A stretch of DNA of 64,000 nt from Pomphorhynchus laevis (taxonomy: Eukaryota > Acanthocephala > Palaeacanthocephala > Echinorhynchida > Pomphorhynchidae): NCBI GenBank assembly GCA_012934845.2, contig WNNJ02002911.1, positions 1 through 64,000 of the forward strand, given 5' to 3'. Under the pieces are notes generated by a model. It was given only the letters and a program-made list of their open reading frames with translations, searched no databases and was not told the DNA's origin. Numbering within the stretch: the stretch's first letter is position 1; each line of letters begins with the position of its first letter. The translations under genes were made by a program, and so were the position numbers. This document shows, in pieces, positions 55,801-64,000 of the stretch.

Positions 55801-55939
55801 AAGTGGAGGCGGAAGAATACCTCGCTCACACACTTAAGCTTAATTCTGATGTAGTCTTTTAGCTTATCAAGAACGGCCATCCCTTCACATTGCTCGAATG
55901 TGCCAACGATTCTCGAAGTTTGACCTTCAAATTTCAAAA

Positions 55940-56936
55940 TTCTTGTGGTTTCCCTTAATTTCCCTTGTTTTTAGTTACTTACTTTCTTCGAATCAATCCT
56001 TTGAAGTATTAGTTAAGATAAAATAGTTATCGTATTGATCCCCATAGAAGTATTGGCTTCCAGTCGATTACGTTATCGTATATTGTATTTAGTGTGGTAA
56101 GTTTGTATTTCGTGTTGGATGAAAAATTTTGAAGTTGTGAGGATCATAAAAGATCGGGTTAGGTTTTTTTAAATGTGTCGGCAACGAAATCTTCTGATGC
56201 TACAAGGCCTCACAATTTTCGTGATTGTTTTGCGAACTTGGAACGTTATTATATGGTGCTCTTTGCGTTGAATTCCTGATGGAAGATACGTTTGGACTTT
56301 TTGTTTGTATGCACTGTATAAGATTCCGGGTGTAAATCAGTCATTGCACTGTTTACTGGTATTGAGGCATTGGCACCGAATGCAGCGCTGACGTTATGTA
56401 ACAAGAACGGCATCTTGGAATTTAACTTGGTTTGCCTCTTAATATGAAAGGTATATTCATCTTGGTATGAACTATATTTTCAAATCTGAAATTTATAGAT
56501 ATAAGTAATCTTAAGTTCTTTTTCGTATATATATTTATATTTATATTTATATTTTTTTATTTTTTATAATTATAATAATTTTTTAATAACAATATTTTTA
56601 CATAAATAATTATAATTATATCATCAATAATTTTTTAACTTTTTTATTTTTATTTCAATATCATCAATATCATCATTTTTTTATTTTTATATCATCAATA
56701 ATTATAATAATTATTATTATTGTTTTAAATATACACAGATCTGAGTTCCCGCAAATGGGCCCATGAATATTTCAGTCATCAATTCAGTTACGTTCCATTG
56801 CCGATTAAACGTTTTATTATAATAATTAAATAATAATTTTTTTAAAGAAGAAAAGCTTTATTCATAAAGTTTACAAAGGGAATTTAACCCAAATATCATT
56901 ATGTTTGAATTTAATGTTACGGGGCGTGTGCTTTAG
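55940..56936. other. AT-rich stretch between LINE-E copies
   Basis: Possible decayed N-terminal LINE-E sequence to about 56460, then low-complexity TTTATATTT and TCATCAATA runs (56530-56720). No gene supported. Confidence 0.45.
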
Positions 56937-59108
56937 CTAAGGCTCCTGTTGCTCGAGGCGGACGGCCTTTCCACTTGAAGAACGGTAACCCCGGATGCAT
57001 ATTGACGCCGCGCGGCATAGGGCAACACCGATTTCACGTGTAATGCGAGTCAAGCACTGTGCGTATGTCGTTTGGTCAGACCTCTGCGCCTGCAGAATGG
57101 CGATTCGGCGCAACACAGCACGAGAGCTTTCACTCAATCCGCCGTTTGTCGAAGCGATGAAGGGTACAAATGTGCCTCTCGCAATCTGTTGAACCCGCTC
57201 CTTATATTTAGACTTCTTTCTTGCTTCGTGGAAGTTGAAAGCGCTGGACGTGCTTGTACGGTAAGATTCGGCAAGGTTGTTGAAAATGCTGACGTCTAAA
57301 TACGTCCGCTCGAATCTATCGGGAAACAGTCCAGTACAGACGATATCCACTCGTGCGTCAAGATCTCTTGTCGTTGCACTATTGGTGAAGACGTGATCCA
57401 CGCTGGGACTATCGAGTACAGGTTCGATCCCTACACCATGACAAACAGTCGTTAGATTTCGGGCAAGGATATCACGAACGATATTGTGACGAAAAATCTG
57501 CAACCCTCCACGCCGACATGAAAGGAGATGCTTCAAGCATGCAGGAGTATTGCATATGCATCTCGTGGGCATGTCAGTCGGTTCCCAAGCATACCGCATA
57601 TCCATACTATCTCTGCATTCACGTGGAAGAATATGGAAGTTTTCACGAACCGGGGGCACTATGGAAAGCCATGACGATGCACCATAAACGGACGCGTATG
57701 CAAGGGCTTCCTGTGAGATTTCATTTAAGTTCGACTTCGCGTAATTAAAGCGGCCAATTGCGGCTGTCTTTCTTTCAGCAGTAATCCGCTCGCCGATCCT
57801 TTGCTGTTCGGTTCTGAAGACGACACCTTGGCAATCTGACGTGAATGACGAGCACATTCTCTCAGAAGAGCTGAATTCCAGGTCCTTCACGAACAGAGGG
57901 TCAATGATCCCGAGGCCTCCTTCTCTTATGGGACTGGTAAGTACCTTCACCCAATCTTCTGAAAGGTCCTGCTTTGTCATTTCCTTTAAGAATCTCCCGG
58001 TAATTGCATCCCGCAAAGGTGCAAGGTCGTCATCGGAGCAACTCGTTGTGCGTAAGAAGTGTGTCCACTTCCATTGCAATGACTTGGTCAATCCGATGTA
58101 AGAAATATGCGGGTCTACAGAGCATATCTCTGTGAGCCGGTCTGTCAGATAAACGTCATCTTCAATTCGCTCTCTGGTCGATTCTTTCATGAACGCACTT
58201 GATCCAATGAATGAGCCGAGAATCTTAACACCATCGTGCCTTATGTCGACACCTGCAAACTTTGATTGATCTACTGTCATCGTTTCGTGCAGAAGAAGAG
58301 CAGATTTGACTGGTTTAACATGATAGCCATAATCAGGTCCGTGCTGTTGTAGGATATTAAGTACTTTCTCAAGCATCGATGTGGGGCCGAGGAAGTTCGC
58401 ATCGTCTGCAAACCACCGTTGAACAACACCAGGACATTGATCCCTTATCATCCTTATAAGAGGCAGAGAAGCCATTGCGAAGATGGCCATTGCTAAGGGG
58501 TCGCCTTGAGTCACACCCTCCTTCGAGTGGAGCGAACCACCTTCCAAAATAAGACGAGCATCGACAGAATAGATGTTTTGGAAAGTTTGCGCCAATGACG
58601 GACATAAATGCGACATGTTATGAAGAGCTACTCGGCGGTTTAAGCTGTTAAAAGCGTTGGAGGCGTCGACACACAGTAAGCCAAATTCTGGATTGTTGTG
58701 GAAGTTATTGCGTAGAGAGTGTATACAAAAGTCCACACCACTCCGTTGTGAGGCACATAGTTGCTCTAATCCAGCGATGTCTTGCAAATCCGTTTTTATA
58801 TGTTGCAAAATCGCTTTGCAGACAATCCGTCTACCGACTTCGGCTATTCCAATCGGTCGAATACCTCCATTCTTTTTCGGGATGGCCACAAGTCGGCAAG
58901 CTACGAAAGCATTAATAGTATTAGGCGAGACTTTTTCAGAAGCGATTTTGACTGCTAGAGCGGCAAGAGCTTCAGCAAGCTTTTTAGAATGAGTACCGAA
59001 AGCCGTGAGCATGCGTTTCCACATAAGCGCATCCACGCCGGATGGTCCTGCTGTGCCAAATGTGGAGTGGGACGCAATAATAATTATAATAATTTTTTCT
59101 CTGTTCAT
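56937..59108 (-). CDS. LINE-E: 723-codon reverse transcriptase with C-terminal zinc cluster and nuclease-like domain
   Basis: The longest open frame in the window, uninterrupted. RT is visible from residue 20 (GPSGVDALMW) with KKNGGIRPIGI (79-89), motif A LLCVDASNAFNSLNR (D148), motif B GVTQGDPLAMAIF (198-210) and motif C WFADDANFL (FADD 233-236). A Cys/His cluster follows (C517, C519, C524, H527, C531, H541), then a nuclease-like region with E562, RDLDARVDI (D588) and YLDVSIF (D605), reminiscent of the PD-(D/E)XK endonuclease of R2/R4-type LINEs. The first ten residues are poly-Ile from an AT repeat, so the true N-terminus is missing (5' truncation). It may be a recent insertion, as no stop has accumulated. 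The RT call is firm and the nuclease fold is inference. Confidence 0.85.
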   Translation of the reverse strand: MNREKIIIIIIASHSTFGTAGPSGVDALMWKRMLTAFGTHSKKLAEALAALAVKIASEKVSPNTINAFVACRLVAIPKKNGGIRPIGIAEVGRRIVCKAILQHIKTDLQDIAGLEQLCASQRSGVDFCIHSLRNNFHNNPEFGLLCVDASNAFNSLNRRVALHNMSHLCPSLAQTFQNIYSVDARLILEGGSLHSKEGVTQGDPLAMAIFAMASLPLIRMIRDQCPGVVQRWFADDANFLGPTSMLEKVLNILQQHGPDYGYHVKPVKSALLLHETMTVDQSKFAGVDIRHDGVKILGSFIGSSAFMKESTRERIEDDVYLTDRLTEICSVDPHISYIGLTKSLQWKWTHFLRTTSCSDDDLAPLRDAITGRFLKEMTKQDLSEDWVKVLTSPIREGGLGIIDPLFVKDLEFSSSERMCSSFTSDCQGVVFRTEQQRIGERITAERKTAAIGRFNYAKSNLNEISQEALAYASVYGASSWLSIVPPVRENFHILPRECRDSMDMRYAWEPTDMPTRCICNTPACLKHLLSCRRGGLQIFRHNIVRDILARNLTTVCHGVGIEPVLDSPSVDHVFTNSATTRDLDARVDIVCTGLFPDRFERTYLDVSIFNNLAESYRTSTSSAFNFHEARKKSKYKERVQQIARGTFVPFIASTNGGLSESSRAVLRRIAILQAQRSDQTTYAQCLTRITREIGVALCRAASICIRGYRSSSGKAVRLEQQEP

Positions 59109-59221
59109 TATTTTTTATTATCTCTTCAAGATTATCTTATTTTGCAGTAAAATTTAATGAAGTTTATAATTATAAATATCATTACAATATACATAATTAT
59201 ATTTATATTTATAATTATAGG

Positions 59222-59600
59222 CTTGATGCTAGGCTTGACGTAGCGGCTATCGGAATGTTCAATAAAGTTTTTGAACGTACGTTTATAGATGTTTGCGTTT
59301 TTAACACACATTCTCAATTAGATGTAATTCACAAAAACGCAGATGCCTTTGAATATCATGAAAAATGTAAGCGTGCAAAGTATCAAGAGAGAATAGAGCA
59401 AGTAGAACATGGTGCTTTTATACCAGCAGTATTTTCAACGACAAGACCAGCAAGCAAGGAGGCCACGACATTAATAAAGATGCTAGCAGAAAATCGGATG
59501 ATAGCCTCAAAAATGATTATGTAGAAGAAGTAAGAAACCTCCGGGGATTAATAAGTATGGTGATAGCAAAGTCTGCTAGCGTCTGTCTGTGAGGAGCTCG
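59222..59600 (+). pseudogene. LINE-E copy 3, nuclease-like C-terminal fragment
   Basis: The frame 59255-59524 and its flanks match the end of the 723-codon frame: LDARLDV, FERTFIDVCVFN, FEYHEKCKRAKYQERIEQV, then a decayed end. It is on the opposite strand to the intact copy, with only about 115 bases of AT-rich sequence between them. Confidence 0.75.
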
Positions 59601-59736
59601 AACTTCATTAACTTTTACTGCAAAATAAGATAATCTCGAAGAAAAATAATAATAATTATAATTATTATAATTATAAATATAATTATAATACACACTTAAC
59701 CCATAATCTCCTTCCATTTTCGATTAAGTAGTATTT

Positions 59737-59912
59737 TACTAGAACGAAAAAAAGTTCCCTTTATTTAATAAATTAAATTATTTCAATAGCTCCTGCTATT
59801 ATCAACACGATTACAATGAAGATCTAATTGTAATCCTGATGATAGCAGGAGCTATCGAAATACTCTAACTATTTACAATAAAAAGAACTACTTTCTTATT
59901 CGTTCCAGTAGA
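59737..59912. mobile_element. Foldback/MITE-like element, about 176 bp
   Basis: Outer arms ACTAGAACGAAA... and ...CGTTCCAGTAG and inner arms AATAGCTCCTGCTATTATCA and its complement give a nearly continuous hairpin with an eight-base centre around AAGATCT (about 59821). Non-coding. Confidence 0.8.
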
Positions 59913-60860
59913 CGTTGAGCTACTCGCAACGCCTACTTGCTGTGAATGTTAATAGTGTCCGTCACAGGGTAATGTACCTAGATATGTTAGCCGTCTACTT
60001 TGTGGTGAAGGGAATTCACGGATATCAACAACAATATGTTATAAATAACAAATAGAAGACGATGCCACAGGGAACACTCGTTTCATCTGATGAATTGTGG
60101 ACATGGGTCAAGTAGTACATCTTCTCGATTATCCTACGTAGCATTACTAGCTTAGGACGATCTTCCTTGCGATATGGTTGCACCGCCCGTGGCTAGTTTT
60201 CGAAGGGATGATCTTAATTATTGTAGCAGCCCGTGTATTCGAGTATCGCCTTACTTTTAATTTAATTTTATTTTATTGACTTTATCAATGATTTGTGATC
60301 TAGTAAATAATCTTTTGTGGGTTAAACTCTGCATTGTAAAAAATAAAAAAGGATGAAAGAATTAATTATTATAACATGAAAGACTATAGTCATGCAGCTG
60401 TTTTGTCTGCTCACAGTAAAACTAAATTTTATGTCAACCAAAATCTTAACCCGGATACAGAATATTGAAATTAGAATCTGTGCAAAACCATGTAATTAGC
60501 GTTTTCTTAAAGTGCACTCTATTTGATATATTGACGATATTCTCTGGAATATCGTCAAAAATTGTAATATCGAGTTTGTAATAACACATTTTAAACAGCA
60601 CAAATACTTTTATTCTGCACATACCTGTAATTGTAGTTGTAATTATCTAATTGTAGATATATAATCACAAATAAAATGAATATAATATATTATATAATAT
60701 AATATATAATATAAGATATATTATAATATATCAACTAATATTTTCATACATCGGATTATTAATTGTTATTTGCTTTATATTAAGATTACATGTTCGATTT
60801 AATTGACTGATTATTAACGATTATTAACTTATATCATAAAGATAATTATTTTAAGTTATA
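59913..60860. other. Intergenic AT-rich stretch
   Basis: No gene supported. It contains an 11-bp-stem hairpin at 60531-60558 (TTGACGATATT / AATATCGTCAA) and palindromic TATAAT runs at 60680-60735. Confidence 0.5.
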
Positions 60861-60864
60861 GGAA

Positions 60865-61015
60865 ACAATTGCGTGAGCATTCATTCATACAAAATAATTT
60901 TAAATGCATTGCATTAAATAATTATTTTTACCTAATTACAATTAATTAACAAAATTTTATCTTCATAGAATATGACTTTATACAGAACTGTGTAAAGAAT
61001 TAATCTAAATATAAT
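60865..61015 (+). mobile_element. RT-F fragment, second copy
   Basis: TGAGCATTCATTCATAC and following bases match 42967-43015 of RT-F (thumb region), and ATAGAATATGACTTTATACA followed by CTGTGTAAAGAATTAATC matches the IEYKFVHHCVKN region at 43210-43250. The two matches are closer together than in the first copy. Confidence 0.6.
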
Positions 61016-61864
61016 TAATTTAGAAATTATATTTATTTTATATATTATCTTTAAAATCATTCAAATAATTTAACTGAAGCATTTTTTAAATTAGGTTTCT
61101 AATTTAAAAGCGAAAATAAAAACAAGAAATACATCCCGTAATGGTAAAACATAAACGCTAACCTTGTAAAAGTTGAATACCAAGTCAAGTTCACACACGT
61201 TATGAAAGTACTCATTCAGCACTTCAACGAAATTGTGTATTATTTCCAGATAGGCCAAACTATTATCGGTTATGTCCACACAGAATATGAAATATAATCC
61301 AGCATAACGACGGTAAACTAACTTGTAAGATCGGAACTAAAAATAAATGTAAGCTTTGATATTTTTAGAAGTACTAACAAACTTAATATAATTAAAATTG
61401 TTTGAGATAGTTCTATTTTACGATTGACTAAACTCGAAGGAAATTAGTTTAGGCTGTTTTTTTTACATCAACAGTCAAATAATGAGAGTATATGAATGGT
61501 ATGGCATTTTGACTCTAATCATTTTTTTAATTAGAGTCAAACATATGCTATTATTTTCAAGATACAGTGTTCTACAATTGTATTAAGATGATCTAAAATT
61601 CAACTAATTGATTTGTAGAATTATAGATAACAGCGATATTTTTAGTTATACTTAAGGTCTATAGCCAGATGGCTGTTTTGACCTCTCACAGATAACTACA
61701 AGAAAAAATCAAAATAGAAAAAAGGCCAAAGATTATAAATATAGATAAATATATATAAATATATATATTTATAGGTAAAATCGAATTTGATTTACACCCG
61801 CGTTGTTGGATCATTTTAAGATGCTTTAATATTTGAAAAATCAGTATCCAAAAGAGGAAAAAAT
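61016..61864. other. Intergenic AT-rich stretch
   Basis: No gene supported. The 62-codon frame at 61091-61279 (minus) has no motif. A 12-bp-stem hairpin (TTTGACTCTAAT / ATTAGAGTCAAA) lies at 61508-61541. Confidence 0.45.
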
Positions 61865-63310
61865 ACTACAAGATTATTATTTAATTAAAACGTTTCGGCA
61901 CAATGCCTTCTTCAGTTTTTGCTTACACACAACATCAAAACTACATCGTTTGCAACTTTATATTAAATTTTGTCATCATTCACCACGGAAGAACTTCTCG
62001 ACTTTATGGTGGTTTTTTATACAAGTCATATTTATTTTCATCATTTAGCAATTTGTCCGTCATAAGTTGTCCTATCCAGTAGTCCTCTACTGTTGTACGT
62101 TCATAGTATCCTTTGATATCTGCGCTGATTATTGTTGTAACGAACTCATGTGACGGGTATTCTATACAGTGCGCTACTACACCGTCCGTGTTAAATTTTT
62201 TAGGGACATTATCATCATCTATTGACACTTTGTAATTTTCATTTTTACCCAAGATTGATGACTTGAAATCTGCCCTTCGATTTGTTAATCGGTCTTTCAA
62301 TTGGCGTTTTGTTTCACTAACATATTGTTGTTTACAACTCTTACAGGTTGCGAGATATACTACTCCTTCACTTTTACACGAATAATTTCATTTGATCTTG
62401 TATTGTAGTTTCGTTCTGGTGCTTTGAAAATATTGACCTTCTTGGATTTCAAGACAGGACTTACAGCGTGACTTTCTGCACTGGTTGACTCCAACGTACT
62501 CTTTGTTATTAGATTATTTTCTCATTCCCGAGTGTACAAGTAATTTCCTAATATTGCTAAAGTTTGTGAAATATGTGAGGGGTTTTTTGCTTTCATTAGG
62601 ATTTATTATTGATACATCCTTAAAAGCTCGCAATAGATCATTCGGAAGTGTTTTAAGAGCTAGGTGGAACATAGTGGATACATAGCACATACTTTTATTT
62701 GCTTCTTGATCTCTTTCCTTTTTTATTTAGAAGTGTTTGTCTACTTTGTGCTCGTGCTCTATTTATACTCTCATATATTAACCTGTTTGCATATCCTCGG
62801 TTTTGTAGGTGATAAGTAAGATTGCACATTTCAAGTTCGAAGGCGTTATTAGTGGAGCATATTTTCCTTGCCCTTAATGCTTCATTATATATAATATTTT
62901 TCTTTACCATTGATGGGTGAGAGCTGTATGTATGATGGAACCCACGTCGGCTTTCTATATATCTTAGTATGCATCCTTCCGTCCTTTATTTCAATGTCAA
63001 TGTCTAAGAAGTTTGTGTGATGGTGATTTGTATCTATTTGTAGTGTAAACTTCAGCTCGCTTTATTTATTCAAAACACTAACCATAGCTTCAAGGCTTGC
63101 TTTATCACCAAGTCACACAAGCATTATGTCATCTATGTATCTTATCCAAACGACTGGCTTGATTTGCTGTTTTTTAAGAAAAGATTCCTCAATTTCTGCT
63201 AGATATAGGTTTGCATAGACCGGTGCTACAGCAGTTCCCATTGCTGTTCCTTGTACTTGCTCAAAGAAGTGTTCCTGAAACTCGAAAATATTATTTTCCA
63301 ACACACTCTT
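61865..63310 (-). mobile_element. PLE-2, 3' half: RT end and GIY-YIG endonuclease
   Basis: On the minus strand: RT motif B QVQGTAMGTAVAPVYANLYL (63260-63200), motif C WIRYIDDIMLV (near 63120), a linker with RGYANRLIYESINRA (about 62810), and GIY-YIG with GVVYLATCKSCKQQYVSETK (about 62370-62310), RLTNRRADF and VEDYWIGQL near 62090. The 3' end carries CTGAAGAAGGCATTGTGCCG followed by AAACGTT (61915-61887). Frameshifts separate the pieces. RT plus GIY-YIG identifies a Penelope-like element, and its N-terminal half is missing on this strand. Confidence 0.85.
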
Positions 63311-63412
63311 TAGTAAGCTTAGTGTTTAACACAATCTTTAGTAAGCTATATATATAAATTGTTATTGCGAAAAATCGCTTGAAACTGTGGTCCAGGAGCC
63401 AAAGCTGGCTAC

Positions 63413-63413
63413 G

Positions 63414-63497
<84 letters not shown>
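63413..63497. repeat. (TA)n microsatellite
   Basis: Pure TA array between the two PLE-2 halves. The low-complexity Ile/Tyr frame across it is an artefact. Confidence 0.95.
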
Positions 63498-63499
<2 letters not shown>

Positions 63500-63614
63500 T
63501 TGTTTTTGATGAATGGGTTCGGTGGCATTACAACATATTTTTTTAAATAATAACAGACTCCTGTTATTCAAAAATATGTTGTAATGCCACCGAACCCATT
63601 CATCGAAAACAACC
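63498..63614. repeat. Hairpin with 45-bp arms and nested stem-loop
   Basis: 63498-63542 is the reverse complement of 63570-63614 with a single mismatch. The loop holds a perfect 8-bp stem, AATAACAG-ACTC-CTGTTATT (63549-63568). The right arm encodes part of the PLE-2 N-terminal frame ([12 protein letters not shown]). Confidence 0.95.
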
Positions 63615-64000
63615 TAGAGAGAAACCAAAGAGCGGCTATTACTGAATTACGCAACAACAACGATATTTTAATATTGCCTGCAGATGAAAGGAAGTAAGAT
63701 AGTCATTCTTAATAAAGAAGATTATATTAACGAAGGATTGAGACAGTTACAATCAAACGCTTATCAAACGGTCAATAGTGAGTATTTCCAAGAAACTGTA
63801 AAATCCGTTGAAGCAATTATACAGAAGCATATTCCTGATGAAAGCCTTGTTAAATCGGAAAGAAAACCGAATCTATTGTCAGGACATTTATATCTTCTAC
63901 TGAAGATTCACAAAAACCTTAATCCTTGTCCGGGAAGACCAATTTTACGAAATTGCGGAACGATGTGCGAGAATATCTCAAGATACTTGCACAAAACACT
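63570..64000 (+). pseudogene. PLE-2 N-terminal RT half (runs off the window)
   Basis: The plus strand encodes [20 protein letters not shown], then LRNNNDILILPADE, and, after a one-base frameshift near 63686, KIVILNKEDYINEGL, then LSGHLYLLLKIHKN and PGRPILRNCGTMCENIS. These are the N-terminal and finger boxes of a Penelope-like RT, just before motif A. The window ends inside it. Orientation is opposite to the 3' half at 61.9-63.3 kb. Confidence 0.8.

Noticed and set aside
56995-58992. Plus-strand open frames opposite the LINE-E ORF
   Set aside because: They are antisense shadows of a 723-codon frame with clear RT motifs.

Overview
This is a strongly AT-rich animal (metazoan) nuclear window. 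The evidence is one multi-exon gene with GT-AG introns coding for a STRAD-type pseudokinase, set in dense remnants of eukaryotic retrotransposons. A flatworm is a reasonable guess: the CR1-like reverse transcriptases carry an ADDLKIW box of a kind I associate with trematodes and tapeworms, and one predicted intron is only 34 nt, a size known from schistosomes. Species cannot be fixed from sequence alone. I saw no tRNA, rRNA, CRISPR array or bacterial operon.

Layout. 1-35.3 kb is a graveyard of retroelements with nested insertions. LINE-A (2.56-6.26 kb, minus) is a near full-length CR1-like element with ORF1, endonuclease and RT. LINE-C (6.4-8.2 kb, 22.4-22.9 kb, 28.0-29.5 kb) is a second CR1-like family. 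LINE-D (9.0-12.3, 19.2-19.5, 23.5-24.7 and 24.7-26.8 kb) is Jockey-like with a CCHC gag. A Ty3/Gypsy element (minus; integrase 12.5-13.4 kb, gag to RNase H 16.7-18.8 kb) is split by a LINE-B insertion (13.4-16.6 kb). More LINE-B copies lie at 0.6-1.7, 29.5-31.6, 35.0-35.3 and 37.4-37.8 kb. A Penelope-like composite (PLE-1, 31.6-34.5 kb) has inverted ends and an apparent 9-bp target duplication.

35.6-52.5 kb holds the one host gene I can support. Nine coding exons (36864-52521, plus strand) join in frame to 388 codons of a STRAD-like pseudokinase, the scaffold partner of LKB1 and MO25. Its introns contain a LINE-B fragment, an inverted-repeat module, a 39-bp minisatellite, a permuted Penelope-like RT fragment and, in intron 43850-51021, 28 head-to-tail copies of a 224-bp satellite (44346-50612) with an exactly constant period.

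52.5-64 kb contains two foldback elements (53.41-53.81 and 59.74-59.91 kb) and a cluster of LINE-E, a family whose single ORF joins RT to a CCHC/H motif and a possible PD-(D/E)XK nuclease. LINE-E includes a 723-codon open frame at 56.94-59.11 kb and decayed copies beside it and at 26.9-27.7 kb. A second Penelope-like pair (PLE-2) lies at the right edge, with its 3' half on the minus strand, its 5' half on the plus strand, and a TA array and a 45-bp-arm hairpin between them.

Apart from the STRAD-like gene and possibly the LINE-E frame, every coding feature is broken by frameshifts, stops or truncation and should be read as a relic. The family labels LINE-A to LINE-E, PLE-1/2 and RT-F are local names for this window, not database names.
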